A stretch of DNA of 64,000 nt from Aliamphritea spongicola (GCA_024347235.1 AP025283.1:2542001-2606000), one strand, 5' to 3'. Counted from the stretch's first letter, positions 1 to 9,987 are shown. A program made the numbers and translations. Notes: generated by a model not told the origin, from the sequence alone.

Positions 1-1361
1 GCCGGTGATGTCAGTAATATTAAAATGCCGGTAATCACTCTTCAGCGGCCCGTTATGGTCGAATACCACACAGGATGCAACCGTTGCCTCACCGGAGCTG
101 TGACTGATATCGAAGCATTCAAGCCGCCTTGGCACATCGTCCAGCTGCATTGCCTCCTGCAGGGCCAGGAAGCGGTTATAAATATTCTGCTTACTGGCCA
201 GATAACTTTGCAGATGCTGTTCCGCATTGGTTTGCGCCAGCCGCTGCCAGCCGGCTTTCTCAGCCCGCACCCGTTCGACCACAGCAACTTTCTTGCCGCG
301 ACGTTCAGCCAGCGCCTCTTCAAGGCAATCCTTATCATCCAGCGGGAAACTGGTAATGACTGAATCCGGAATTTCCTGCCAGCCCCAGATACCACTGGGC
401 AATAAAGGCAGATAACAAATCACTTTCAGTATCTTCAACAGACACTTTAGGGTGATGCACTTTAGAACCGATAATCCGCCCACAGCGGACAAACAGCATA
501 TGCAGACACACACCGCCGGGCTTAATCGCACAGCCAATGACATCTGCATCACCGCTGGTACCGGAAACATACTGCTGTTCCTGCACCTTTTGCAGGCTGG
601 AAATCTGGTCCCGGAAATGCGCGGCGTCTTCAAACTTCAGCGCCATGGACGCCTCTTCCATCAGTACCGCCAGCTCATCCATAATCGCGGTACTTTTACC
701 TTCCAGGAACATACTCGCCCGGCGAATATCTCCCTGATAGGCTTCCGGCGAAATCAGCCCGACACAGGGCGCTGTGCAGCGTTTAATCTGATGCTGCAGG
801 CAAGGCCGTGAACGGTTTTTAAAGAAACTCTCTTCACACTGCCGGATCTGAAACACCTTCTGCAGAATGGCAAGACTTTCCCGTACCGCCCCACTGCTGG
901 GGAACGGCCCGAAATACTTCCCCTTCGCCCGCTTGGCACCACGGTGAAACCTTACTGCGGGGTATTTCTGTGTATCTGACACAAAAATATACGGATAGGA
1001 CTTATCATCGCGCAGCAGAATGTTATATGGCGGCCGGTTTTCTTTGATCAGATTCTGCTCAAGCAGTAATGCTTCGGTTTCGCTGTTCGTTACCGTAATC
1101 TGAATATCGGCAATGTGGCTGACCAGCGCCTGAGTTTTAACATTCAGGCCCGTAGAGCGAAAATAACTACTGACACGGTTTTTAAGATTTTTGCCTTGCC
1201 CACGTACAACAGCTCTTCTTTGCTGTTATACATCTGATACACGCCTGGGCGCCTGGTCAGGCGGGAAAGAAAGGCCTTACTGTCGAAAGCCTGCTGTGAG
1301 TTATCGCTGGTGTCCGCTGCTTTAAAAACAGCATCATCGTGGGGGAATTATTATCAACCAT
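1..1361 (-). CDS. uvrC: UvrABC nuclease subunit C (3' end cut by window edge; frame interrupted)
   Basis: UvrC makes the dual incisions in nucleotide excision repair together with UvrB. Reading right to left, the reconstructed protein starts MVDNNSP and then shows the GIY-YIG domain ([35 protein letters not shown]), the Cys cluster around [15 protein letters not shown], the UVR helix ([19 protein letters not shown]) and the start of the RNase H-like C-terminal half ([24 protein letters not shown]). The remaining C-terminus with the HhH motifs lies outside the window. The frame is broken at least three times: just after the start, near 1192 (one A missing in the lysine codons of GKAKN) and near 400. 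All are compatible with single-base deletions. Family assignment is secure; the interruption is judged a sequence error. Confidence 0.93.
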
Positions 1362-1478
1362 GCAGCCGTATTCTACTGAGCACCCAACGGGTGGCAAGCC
1401 ATAAATCTTCCGGACAGGAAAAGAACATCACCTGCCCGCCAGCAGTATTTCCTGCTAACGGGGAACAGTGCTTAACGC

Positions 1479-1790
1479 TTAAACATCAATGATATTATTG
1501 AGCTTATTGGCATCCATATGGACGTGGGTGGCTTCCTGATGAATCTCTTCCAGCCGCTGCCGGGTATCATCCAGAATGCCTGAATCACGGGAGAGGGACA
1601 CCTCAAGAAATACCGCTATCTCAGCATAGTAATACAGCCGGGCATTAAAGCTCTGCGCCCTTTTCAGTTTGCTCAGAGCGGTTTGTGCACCATTCACCAG
1701 AATCATATTAATGTCATTGGTAGTCATTAAAGGATGACGGTCTTTCTCATCAACCACCTGAGTATCCTGCTGTCGTCTGCTCTGGGTCAT
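1479..1790 (-). CDS. hypothetical protein, about 103 aa
   Basis: A short helical, charged protein that I do not recognise. The start chosen is the ATG at 1790 (MTQSRRQQ), preceded by an AAGG-type ribosome site eight bases upstream; the open frame also extends further upstream to 1889 without a convincing site. No signal peptide or membrane segment is visible; the C-terminal part (LEEIHQEATHVHMDANKLNN) is strongly helix-prone. It lies upstream of uvrC on the same strand and diverges from the DUF1853 gene. Confidence 0.5.
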   Translation of the reverse strand: MTQSRRQQDTQVVDEKDRHPLMTTNDINMILVNGAQTALSKLKRAQSFNARLYYYAEIAVFLEVSLSRDSGILDDTRQRLEEIHQEATHVHMDANKLNNIIDV

Positions 1791-1947
1791 TATATGTACC
1801 TTATAAAGGGCGGTTCGCCCGGCTTTCGGTTGCGTTATCAGTGACATGCCTGAGGTATGCGCTGAAAAGGAGTTCTCAAACACGCACAATAACTGCTACA
1901 GTTTCACTACTTTAGGGATTTTTCCCAGCAATGTGAATGCTTTGCGT

Positions 1948-2886
1948 ATGAAGACTGAAGTAAGCATGGCAAACTTCCGCCACGGAATTGTCAGAGATCT
2001 GGCCTGGCTCGCCCGCAGCCCGGACATTATGACTCTACCTGAATCACTCTGTGCCGACTGGCTGTTTGATATAAACAACCTGCAACAACACCTAGAATCC
2101 CTCGACAGCCATCCCGAATCCGTCATCAGCCAGCTGCGACAGCAAGCCTGTTACAGACTCGGTTATTACTTCGAAGACCTGGTTAAAATATACCTTAAAC
2201 AGTTCATACAACCTACTGAAATAAAAACTAATATTCAGGTATTTAAAGATAAAACTACCGTGGGTGAATATGACTTTCTGATCCGCCTGAATAACGGTAA
2301 AAAGTTCATCTGGAGACCGCCGTAAAATTCTACCTGTGTACCGACACCCGGGCGCAGGACCTTAGCCACTTTATCGGCCCTAACCGTTCCGATCAGCTTT
2401 CACGTAAATGGCAAAGGCTTAATGAACATCAGTTACAGCTGTCCAGCACGCTTGCCGGTAGCCGGCAGGCAGAAAAACTTGATCTGTTCCCTGATGTGCA
2501 CAGCCTGCTGCTAAAGGTTATCTCTTCTACCCTTACGCTGAATGGCAGGATGCAAATAACTGGATTGAACCGATCAGCCCGCAACACGCCCGGGGCTGGT
2601 GGCTGCCGCTCAAAGCCGCCCAGGAACTGCCAGCTAATCAGAACTTCCGCTACGGCATCCTGATGAAACCGCAATGGCTGGCACCGGCGCGCATGTGCTT
2701 CAGGACAGCCTGAGCCGTCATGAGCTTCTGACGAACATTGATGATTTATCGTCACCGCTGCTGATTGCCCAGCTGAATGAACACCCGGAACATGGCTGGC
2801 AGGAAGTGAGCCGTGGGTTTATCGTGCCTGATGACTGGCACCAGAAAGCAGAAACACCGCTTCATAAAAGCTGCGTAACTAATTGA
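1948..2886 (+). CDS. DUF1853 family protein (frame interrupted)
   Basis: Reconstructed from three reading-frame segments. Features typical of DUF1853 are present: the N-terminal HGIVRDLAWLARSP segment, LGYYFEDLVKIYL, the core TVGEYDFLIR followed by HLETAVKFYL, FIGPNRSDQLSRKW, and a C-terminal RGWWLP and YGILMKPQWLAP. The acidic D-F and E-x-K spacing in the core resembles a PD-(D/E)XK nuclease fold, but the function of the family is unknown. Frameshifts lie near 2310 and 2517 and near 2680. Either ATG 1948 (MKTEVS) or ATG 1966 (MANFRHG) may be the start; the homology begins at the second. Confidence 0.8.
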
Positions 2887-2955
2887 AAATCAGATAAAAA
2901 GAAAGGAATGATGCAGGTACCGGACAGCACCTGCAGATATCAAATAAGCAGTAAC

Positions 2956-3093
2956 TTATTTACGCTCAGCAGCAGCGGCGTCTTTAGCAATGCTCTTCTT
3001 CAGAAAAGATACACCTAAAACAACCATTACCAGCATAGCGCCAACAATTGCAATGCTCGGCGCGAAAGAGATTAAGCTGTACTTATCTACCAT
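2956..3093 (-). CDS. small single-pass membrane protein, 45 aa
   Basis: A complete small gene: ATG at 3093 with a GAGGA ribosome site just upstream, 45 codons, TAA at 2956. The protein (MVDKYSLISFAPSIAIVG at the start) has one hydrophobic segment at about residues 8-30, then a lysine-rich and alanine-rich tail ending AAAAERK, so the C-terminus is probably cytoplasmic. Good ribosome site, uniform codon use and classical micro-membrane-protein topology support a real gene. Function not recognised. Confidence 0.65.
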   Translation of the reverse strand: MVDKYSLISFAPSIAIVGAMLVMVVLGVSFLKKSIAKDAAAAERK

Positions 3094-3216
3094 AGAACTG
3101 TCCTCGTTTCGGGGTTTTAACCCTTATTTATAATTGGCGCCGATTATAGAGAATCGGCACCAATCATCAAGAGACAGCGGTAATTTTGTGCAAACTTTAA
3201 TCAACCGCACTGAATT

Positions 3217-4089
3217 TTATGACTGACGGTTACGGTTCAGACGCTTAACCAGGCTGGATGTATCCCAGCGGTTGCCCCCATGCCCTGCACATCCGCATAA
3301 AACTGATCAACCAGACCGGTAACCGGTAACTGAGCACCGTTATTGCGGGCTTCATTCAGAGCAATGTCCAGATCCTTACGCATCCAGTCGACAGCAAAGC
3401 CAAAATCAAACTCGTCATCGATCATGGTCTGATGACGGTTTACCATCTGCCAGGAACCGGCTGCACCGTGCTGAATAACATCAAATACAGCCGCCACATC
3501 CAGGCCCGCCTGCTGGGCAAAGTGAACCCCTTCAGATAAGCCCTGAACCAGACCGGCAATACAAATCTGATTCACCATCTTAGCCAGCTGGCCACTACCT
3601 GCCGGGCCAAGTAACTTGCTGGATTTAGCAAAACAATCAATCACCGGCTCAGCTTTGGCAAATACCGAATCACTGCCGCCAACCATCACACTCAGCACAC
3701 CGTTCTCAGCGCCCGCCTGACCACCGGAAACCGGCGCATCCAAAAACCGAAACCCCGTTCAGTGGCAATGGCATCAAGCTCACGGGCCACATCAGCAGAC
3801 GCTGTTGTATGGTCAACCAGGATGGCACCGGCAGCCAGACCGGCAAAGACCCCTGTTCACCAATAACCACTTCCCGCAGATCTGCATCATTACCAACACA
3901 GGTGAACACGATTTCAGCGCTCTGAGCGGCAGCCTGAGGCGTATCAGCACGGCTGCCCGGGTAAGTCTCCAGCCACTTTTCAGCACGGGCCGCAGTACGG
4001 TTATACACGCACACGTCATGACCGGCACGGGCCAGATGACCCGCCATTGGAAAACCCATTACTCCCAAACCAACAAATGCAACCTTCAT
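3217..4089 (-). CDS. NAD(P)-dependent 3-hydroxyisobutyrate/tartronate-semialdehyde-type dehydrogenase (frame interrupted)
   Basis: Beta-hydroxyacid dehydrogenase superfamily. The N-terminus has the Rossmann fingerprint VGLGVMGFPMAGHLARAGH with NRT at the end of beta-2. The substrate-binding DAPVSGGQAGA motif (serine of the S-G-G type) and the catalytic-lysine region AKMVNQICIAG are present, and the chain ends in DTSSLVKRLNRNRQS after correcting a frameshift near 3270. Another frameshift lies near 3740. Length of about 290 aa is normal. It is a paralogue of the dehydrogenase at 9988-10926. The exact substrate cannot be told from sequence; a stand-alone gene gives no pathway context. Confidence 0.85.
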
Positions 4090-4228
4090 GTGTTCTTATC
4101 CTCTGACACGCAATATAAACTGCGCCTAGCCTATACCAAGCGCAGCCAATGCAAAACTCTTTGTTTAGACTCGCGCCGTTATCGGGCAGAATATGTGCAA
4201 CGGTGTTAATTCTCACGGACGCAAATTT

Positions 4229-4765
4229 ATGATCAGCATGCAGCAATTAAAAACATTTCCACGCGTAATGATTACTTCAGCCATCCTGACCTTCTGCTCT
4301 GCCACAGCGGCGTATGCTGAAGAGAACAGCTCTGAAGCACAGACAAAGCAACTGGAACAGCTATCATTGTCTGACATGGAAAATAACACCCGCTCACTCA
4401 GCGAATACCGCGGCAAACCCGTACTGGTGAACTTCTGGGCTTCCTGGTGCCGGCCATGCGTTAAAGAAATGCCTGCCCTGCAACGTTTACAGGACGCGTT
4501 CAGTTATGATGAATTTCAGGTTATTGCGGTCAATATCAGTGAAAATCAGGCCAACATTGAAAACTTCCTCAACCAACAGGAAACCCGGCTTTCCATGGAC
4601 ATTCTGATTGATGAAAAAGGCACTGCGCTGGGTTCAAAACTGATTGATGTGATGCCTTCCAGCTTTGTTCTGGATGCTGACGGCAAAGTGTTGGAAAAGA
4701 TCGTTGGTATCCGCGAATGGGATCACCCGGAAAACATCCGGGCGGTCAGAGGTCTTATCCCTTAA
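4229..4765 (+). CDS. TlpA-like periplasmic thiol-disulfide oxidoreductase
   Basis: A thioredoxin-fold protein of 178 aa from the ATG at 4229. An N-terminal signal peptide (hydrophobic residues about 14-27, predicted cleavage after AYA at residue 30) precedes a TlpA/ResA domain with the active site W-C-R-P-C at residues 73-77 and the conserved cis-proline region DVMPSSFVLD. Such proteins keep periplasmic cysteines reduced, for example during cytochrome c maturation. The gene is monocistronic and ends just before a strong bidirectional terminator. An in-frame upstream start at 4193 exists but would place extra residues before the signal peptide. Confidence 0.85.
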   Translation: MISMQQLKTFPRVMITSAILTFCSATAAYAEENSSEAQTKQLEQLSLSDMENNTRSLSEYRGKPVLVNFWASWCRPCVKEMPALQRLQDAFSYDEFQVIAVNISENQANIENFLNQQETRLSMDILIDEKGTALGSKLIDVMPSSFVLDADGKVLEKIVGIREWDHPENIRAVRGLIP

Positions 4766-4789
4766 CTTAAGCCTCAATAAGCAGACACA

Positions 4790-4817
4790 AAAAGCCGGCA
4801 ATTGCCGGCTTTTTTCT
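4790..4817. terminator. bidirectional intrinsic terminator
   Basis: The perfect palindrome AGCCGGCAATTGCCGGCT (4793-4810) is flanked by A-runs and T-runs on both sides. It serves the TlpA-like gene on the plus strand and mtnN on the minus strand. Confidence 0.9.
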
Positions 4818-4827
4818 CTCTGCATCT

Positions 4828-5580
4828 TTATGCGGTGTGCAGATCTTCAACAATGTTCATTACCATTGCCGCGGAATGCTTAGCCGCTGTTACCAGGAAT
4901 TCCTCAAATGACAGGTTGGATTCCTTACCGGCGATATCAGACAGCGCACGGATAACAATGAACGGCATATCAAACTGATGACAAGTCTGGGCAATTGCCG
5001 CTGCTTCCATCTCAACCGCTTTCATTGTCGGGAAGTTTTCACGGGTTTTGGCAACGCGATCCGGACAGTTCATGAATGAATCACCGGTAGCAATCAGGCC
5101 CTGAACGGTCTTCATACCTTCCATACGCGCGATACAGCGCTCCGCCACCTGAGCCAGATGCTCATCCGGCAGGAATGCTGCTGGCAGGCCCGGCACCTGG
5201 CCGTGTTCGTAGCCAAAGATGGTTACATCCACATCGTGATGGCGCACCTCAGAAGAAATAACAACATCACCTACTTCCAACTCCGCCGCAAAACCGCCGG
5301 CAGAACCGGTGTTAATCACACAGGTTGGCTGAAACGTCTGCAGCATCAGTGTGGTGCCAATCGCCGCATTTACCTTGCCGATACCTGATTTAAGCAGCAC
5401 AACTTCAACGCCGTGCATCTGACCGGTAAAAAGCTCATAACCGGCAATTGTATGATCTTCACGGTTCTGCAGTGCCTGCTTAAGGATTTCTACCTCTTCA
5501 TCCATCGCACCGATAATGCCTACTTTAAGCGCGTTATTTTGCTGCTGAAGGCGGCTTGCAAAACTGGTTTGTGCTGTCAT
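4828..5580 (-). CDS. mtnN: 5'-methylthioadenosine/S-adenosylhomocysteine nucleosidase
   Basis: MTA/SAH nucleosidase (Pfs), which removes adenine from methylthioadenosine and S-adenosylhomocysteine in the activated methyl cycle and feeds autoinducer-2 synthesis. The frame is intact, 250 aa. The general-acid region GAMDEEVEILKQAL near the N-terminus, the phosphorylase signature NTGSAGGFAAELEVGDVV, the substrate-binding VEMEAAAIAQ and the catalytic-aspartate motif ALSDIAGKE are all present. There is about 20 N-terminal residues more than in E. coli; a later start (GIIGAMDEE) is not available as ATG, so the start at 5580 is kept. Confidence 0.95.
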   Translation of the reverse strand: MTAQTSFASRLQQQNNALKVGIIGAMDEEVEILKQALQNREDHTIAGYELFTGQMHGVEVVLLKSGIGKVNAAIGTTLMLQTFQPTCVINTGSAGGFAAELEVGDVVISSEVRHHDVDVTIFGYEHGQVPGLPAAFLPDEHLAQVAERCIARMEGMKTVQGLIATGDSFMNCPDRVAKTRENFPTMKAVEMEAAAIAQTCHQFDMPFIVIRALSDIAGKESNLSFEEFLVTAAKHSAAMVMNIVEDLHTA

Positions 5581-5632
5581 GTTATACGTTTCCCAATTAA
5601 AATTACCACGCGTAATGATTAAATAATCATTA

Positions 5633-6639
5633 TCACTCTAATATATCGACGCTGTTGCCGCTTTTACGAATCTGATCAGCCTGATCATGAAGATACCGCT
5701 GAAACTCGGGCTGACCTTTGTATGCGCCGGAAGCAACATACTGCAAAGCACTGTTAAAGTGAAATGCTCTTACGTAAGCATCCACCCGAAACTGTTCCTT
5801 ACCCGCTGAATCCAGAAAAATCCAGGCAGGTAAATACGAGATACCCAACTCCCGGGCCCACTGACCTGCGGCAACCGTCGTACCATCCGGAAGCTTAACC
5901 ATGGGGTTCTCCGTCAGATTAACGTCCAGCCGCCGATAGCCGGACAGCAACGCCTGCGTATCCTCTCTGGACAACACCTCTTTACTGAAGCCTTCGCAGG
6001 CAGCACAGTCTGTGGCAACCAGCTGAACAGCCACTGGCCGGTCTGCTTTCATCCCCAGATCAATAATCTGATCCCCCACTCCCTCTGCAGCGGGCAGTGC
6101 ACTCTTGCCATTAACCAGCCCGGTGACCAGCTCGAGAAATGCTTCCGGTGGCCGGTAGCCGTCTACCCGGCGTTCCGGTGTACCTGTTTCATCCAGAAAA
6201 ATAAGGGTCGGGGTGTACTGAACTTTTAACATGGCCGCCAACTGTCTTTCTTCCAGTTCAGTGCCGTCCTGCAGGGTAACAATCCGTGAACCCCAGATAT
6301 CCAGCTCTATAAGTTCATAATTGTCAGCCATCAGAGCATCAACCCGGGGCTCCGGAAACACCTGAGTGACAAGGTTATAGCAATAAGGGCAACCTTCCTG
6401 ATGGAAGTACAGCACTATCTTATGGCCACGTTCCTTTGCCTCGGCAACATCATCGGCAAGTTCAGAAAACCATCCAGATACCAGCTGAGCTCAGGGATTT
6501 CCTGGTTATGATCAACCGCCTGCATTTCAATCGCCGGCTTACCATCCGGGTTAGCAGCATGCACGCTAAACGCCATAACCATAACTGCGGCTAACCAGCA
6601 CAGCCGCTGAATACACTGTTTTATACCTTGCCTGAACAT
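5633..6639 (-). CDS. periplasmic protein with two thioredoxin-like domains (frame interrupted)
   Basis: One gene read in two frames joined near 6420-6480. The N-terminus carries a signal sequence (hydrophobic CWLAAVMVMAFSVHA, cleavage after VHA). The first thioredoxin-like domain has C-P-Y-C in HQEGCPYCYNL and a VQYTPTLIFLD cis-Pro segment. The second has C-A-A-C in ATDCAACEGF and SYLPAWIFLD. Both resemble SoxW/thioredoxin_7-type domains, so the protein probably acts as a periplasmic thiol reductant or disulfide handler. It lies downstream of truC on the same strand and two genes from the TlpA-like protein, which suggests a shared redox function. Confidence 0.75.
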
Positions 6640-6709
6640 AACTGATATCTCCTTCGTCTCAGCTCTGCTTTAAATACGTACCCGAACAACAAGTATATCC
6701 AATTCGCCC

Positions 6710-7462
6710 TTACGAACCGGCCATCAGCGCTACATCCGCCCAGCCTAGCTCAGCGAACAGAGACCGTTCCCACTCGCCCGGCTCAGCGGTTATACAAATC
6801 CGGTCACCGGTGTGAGGATGGGTAAATTCAAGCCGGGTTGCCAGCAACAGTAGGCGCTGCAAGTCGAATTTATCACGGAAGATCCGGTTATGATGGCCGT
6901 CACCATGCTTGGTGTCACCGATAATCGGGTGAAAAATATGCTTCATATGACGGCGAATCTGATGTTTTCTGCCCGTCTTAGGTCTGACTTCAACTAGCGA
7001 GTAACGGCTGGTTGCAAAATTTCCGGAAGGAACGTCCAGTTCCGCATGCCCAAGCGTCCGGTATATGCTTACGGCATCTTTCGCTGGCTGATCAGGATTG
7101 GCAAATTTATCAGCAGCCTTATCCAGTTCTTCTTTCAGCGGGTAATCGATAACACCCTCTGCATCTGTATATCCGCGACACACACACAGGTAGGTTTTCT
7201 CTGTTTCTCTGGCGGCAAACTGCTCACTCATCGCCCGGGCGGTCACCGGATCCTTAGCAAACAGCAATACCCCGGAGGTCGGACGGTCCAGACGATGAAT
7301 TGTGTAGGCCTTGAAATTCCGCTGTTCACGCAACAGGGCCACAGCATTTTCCGCCCGCCTTTCAATCGGGCTCGGATGCACCAGTAGCCCGGAAGGTTTA
7401 TCGATTGCCAGCAGGTAATCGTCTTCAAGGACATTCAGTTCAGTCGCGCTTGTTTCAGTCAC
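6710..7462 (-). CDS. truC: tRNA pseudouridine(65) synthase
   Basis: RluA-family pseudouridine synthase of 250 aa. It contains the catalytic-aspartate motif HRLDRPTSG, the substrate loop RPKTGRKHQIRRHMKHI and the TruC-typical GDTKHGDGHHNRIFRDKF followed by LLLLATRLEF. No S4 domain is present, as expected for TruC, which modifies U65 in tRNA-Ile and tRNA-Asp. The alternative, a RluA/RluC paralogue, fits less well because of the short N-terminus and the GDGHHNR loop. Frame intact. Confidence 0.9.
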   Translation of the reverse strand: MTETSATELNVLEDDYLLAIDKPSGLLVHPSPIERRAENAVALLREQRNFKAYTIHRLDRPTSGVLLFAKDPVTARAMSEQFAARETEKTYLCVCRGYTDAEGVIDYPLKEELDKAADKFANPDQPAKDAVSIYRTLGHAELDVPSGNFATSRYSLVEVRPKTGRKHQIRRHMKHIFHPIIGDTKHGDGHHNRIFRDKFDLQRLLLLATRLEFTHPHTGDRICITAEPGEWERSLFAELGWADVALMAGS

Positions 7463-7686
7463 TCATCATACCGTTTTGTCAGTTTGCCGGGCTTTGCGGG
7501 CCACATCAGGCGCCGTATGATACGGATCGCCTGCTTTCAGGTACAGACTAAACCTAAGAAAGCTGGTAGGCCTATAATTTGTAAGGATTTTGAATATTTT
7601 TCTTTTTTTCATGCTCTCAGAGTTGAAATAACAACAAAATCCTATATATATAAAGCAACATCATTAAGATTTTATCGAGGGATACA

Positions 7687-8369
7687 ATGCGTAATATCGA
7701 TACTATGGCTGCCCCGCGCTCGCAAGAGTCGATCCTGGCAACCAATAAAGTAATCCGTAATACCTACATGCTGCTGGCTATGACACTGGTCTTCAGTGCC
7801 GTCACTGCGGGTATTTCCATGGCAATGAATCCTCCGTTCATGCTCTACATCGGCAGTGTTATTGTCAGCTTCATCATGATTTTTGCTCTGAACAAAATGC
7901 AGAATTCTGTTTGGGCGCTACCAATGGTATTCGCCTTTACCGGCCTGATGGGTTTTGGTCTGGGACCATTACTGAACCACTACCTGGCAATGTCTAACGG
8001 TGGTCAGATCATCATGACCGCACTGGGTATGACCGGCGCAGTATTCATGGGTCTGTCTGCATACGTGCTGACCAGCAAAAAGACTTCAGCTTCATGGGTG
8101 GCTTCCTGGCTGCCGGTATGATGGTTGCCCTGATCTCTATGGTTGCCCTGATCGCCCTGCCTTTCTTCGGCGTTGAAGTTGGCGCATTCAGCCTGGCATT
8201 CTCTGCTCTGATCGTGATGCTGATGGCCGGTTTCATCCTGTATGACACCAGCAACATCGTTAACGGCGTTTACACCAACTACATCATGGCGACTGTCAGC
8301 CTGTACCTGAACATTTACAACCTGTTCGTACACCTGCTGAGTCTGATCGGTGCTTTCAGCGACGACTGA
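7687..8369 (+). CDS. yccA: Bax inhibitor-1/YccA family membrane protein (frame interrupted)
   Basis: A seven-helix membrane protein of the BI-1 family, related to E. coli YccA, which modulates the FtsH protease. The two frame segments join near 8080. A GAGGGA ribosome site lies 6 bases before the ATG. Transmembrane segments run TYMLLAMTLVFSAVTAGI, FMLYIGSVIVSFIMIFA, WALPMVFAFTGLMGFGLG, TALGMTGAVFMGLSAYVL, then FLAAGMMVALISMVALIA, FSLAFSALIVMLMAGFIL and the C-terminal family signature YDTSNIVNG followed by VSLYLNIYNLFVHLL. Downstream is a strong terminator. Confidence 0.9.
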
Positions 8370-8426
8370 TCCCAACAGATAAAACGGCCTGGCCTATTTC
8401 TTCAAATGGCTAAGCCTTGTTAAACT

Positions 8427-8453
8427 AAAGCCCTGCAATTGCAGGGCTTTTTT
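8427..8453 (+). terminator. intrinsic terminator after yccA
   Basis: Stem AGCCCTGCAATTGCAGGGCT followed by a run of T. It separates yccA from the tus operon. Confidence 0.88.
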
Positions 8454-8532
8454 GCCATCACGTTTTGGCTTTCACGCAGTACACATTACCGTATCACTGC
8501 GAAATGTTTTATTAGCACAGATACCACAAACT

Positions 8533-8924
8533 ATGATCTTCTCTCTGCTTATCACCGGCGCGCCTTACAGCAGCCAAAGTGTCGCAACCGCGCTTCAGTT
8601 CGCCCGGGAAGCACTGCAACAGGGCCACAGTATTCACCGGGTTTTCTTTTATGCTGACGCCGTACACACCGGCTCAAAACTGGCGACGCCACCTCAGGAT
8701 GAAATGCATATCCCTGACGAATGGCAGCAACTGGCCAAAGACCACGAACTTGATCTGGTGGTATGCATTGCCGCAGCAGTGCGCCGGGGTGTACTGGACG
8801 ATGGCGAAGCCAAGCGGCACGAAAACCGGCCGGTAACCTGCAGGACAACTATCAGCTCTCCGGCCTTGGCCAGTTAGTAGAAGCGGCAATGATTTCTGAC
8901 CGCATGATTACCTTTGCCCCTTAA
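8533..8924 (+). CDS. tusD: sulfurtransferase complex subunit TusD (frame interrupted)
   Basis: DsrE-family subunit of the TusBCD hexamer that relays persulfide sulfur from TusA to TusE for 2-thiouridine formation in tRNA. Start MIFSLLITGAPYSSQ; family motifs include VFFYADAVHTGSKLA and the active-site region LVVCIAAAVRRGV, where the cysteine of VVCIAA is the predicted persulfide carrier. After a frameshift near 8822 the conserved end NYQLSGLGQLVEAAMISDR completes a protein of about 130 aa. First gene of tusDCBE. Confidence 0.9.
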
Positions 8925-8947
8925 CTCAGCAGCCCAGAGGAAACCCC

Positions 8948-9313
8948 ATGAGTCAGATTAAAAATCCTTTCTGCTGATTAACCGACAGGCCCCTACGGTT
9001 CCTCAGCCGCCCGTGACGCACTGGATGTAGCGTTAACAGCGTCTGTCTTTGAGCAGGACATCAGCCTGTTATTTCTTGCTGACGGCGTCTTTCAGCTGCT
9101 GAAAGATCATCAACCGCAGGAATTGGCCAGAAGAATCTTGCGGCAAACCTGTCTGCCCTGCCAATGTACGACATTGACCAGATTTTTGTTTCAGCCAGCG
9201 CAATGAAAGAACGGGGGCTGGATAAAGCTCAGTTAAGCCTTCCCGCTGAACTGCTGGATGACCAGCAAATAGCCGCACTGATCAGCCGCCACGACCAGGT
9301 AATGAGTTTCTGA
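8948..9313 (+). CDS. tusC: sulfurtransferase complex subunit TusC (frame interrupted)
   Basis: Second DsrE-like subunit of TusBCD. The reconstructed protein reads MSQIKNP, then LLINRQAPYGSSAARDALD, ASVFEQDISLLFLADGVFQL, NLSALPMYDIDQIFVSA and ends ISRHDQVMSF. The PYGS...ALD motif and the LPMYDI segment are typical. At least two single-base deletions (near 8970 and 9125-9150) break the frame, which is why no long open frame is visible here. The stop overlaps the region immediately before tusB (one base apart). Confidence 0.88.
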
Positions 9314-9314
9314 T

Positions 9315-9611
9315 ATGAGTCTACATACCCTTAATAAAGCGCCCTCCGGCAGCTCCGCTATCCAGGATTGCCTCAGTGCTCTGCAGGCAGGCGATGCACT
9401 GTTACTGATTGAAGACGGCGTTTATGCCGCACTGGATGCCTACAGCCCACTGTTTCAGCATGCAGAAAGCCTAGCGGTTGATTGCTATGTACTGTCAGCG
9501 GATACTGATGCCCGCGGCCTGAGTACACTTAACCCATTGTTTAAGGCTGCCACTTACAGCACCTTTGTTGAACTTAGCTGCCAGCATCACCCTGTTGTCA
9601 GTTGGGCTTGA
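9315..9611 (+). CDS. tusB: sulfurtransferase complex subunit TusB
   Basis: DsrH/TusB family, 98 aa, frame intact. It starts MSLHTLNKAPS, matching the MLH(T/I)LN start of the family, with GDALLLIEDGVYAAL in the middle and a C-terminal SWA. It packs into the TusB2C2D2 complex that hands sulfur to TusE. Start codon follows the tusC stop by one base, indicating translational coupling. Confidence 0.92.
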   Translation: MSLHTLNKAPSGSSAIQDCLSALQAGDALLLIEDGVYAALDAYSPLFQHAESLAVDCYVLSADTDARGLSTLNPLFKAATYSTFVELSCQHHPVVSWA

Positions 9612-9623
9612 TACGGAATCTAC

Positions 9624-9959
9624 ATGTCACAGTTAATCATTGATGGCCAGACCATCGAACTTGATAAAGAAGGCTATCTGCGCAACCTGAATGACTGGAA
9701 CCGGTCTGTTGCCGAACAGCTTGCCTCAGCCGAAAACCTGACACTGACAGACGATCACTGGCAGGTTATCGAAATACTGCGGGATTTCTATCACACCTAC
9801 GAACAGTCTCCGGCGATGCGACCACTGGTTAAAGCGGTGGGCTTAAAACTGGGTGCAGACAAAGGTAAGAGCATGTATCTGATGCAACTCTTTCCGGGCA
9901 GCCCGGCCAAACTGGCCAGCAAACTGGCAGGCTTACCCAAGCCAACCAACTGCCTCTGA
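9624..9959 (+). CDS. tusE: sulfur relay protein TusE
   Basis: TusE/DsrC family, 111 aa. It accepts persulfide from TusBCD and delivers it to MnmA. It starts MSQLIIDGQTIELDKEGYL and ends LAGLPKPTNCL, with the functional penultimate cysteine. The second C-terminal arm cysteine found in dissimilatory DsrC proteins (before the KIAGLPKPTGC element) is replaced by serine (AKLASKLAG), which supports a TusE role in tRNA thiolation and not sulfite reduction. Last gene of tusDCBE. Confidence 0.93.
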   Translation: MSQLIIDGQTIELDKEGYLRNLNDWNRSVAEQLASAENLTLTDDHWQVIEILRDFYHTYEQSPAMRPLVKAVGLKLGADKGKSMYLMQLFPGSPAKLASKLAGLPKPTNCL

Positions 9960-9987
9960 TTTCTGACACTTACTTTCTGGAGCCAAT

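Noticed and set aside
7484..7753. Open frame upstream of yccA as a gene
   Set aside because: It crosses the AT-rich promoter region, lacks a ribosome site and overlaps the yccA start in another frame.
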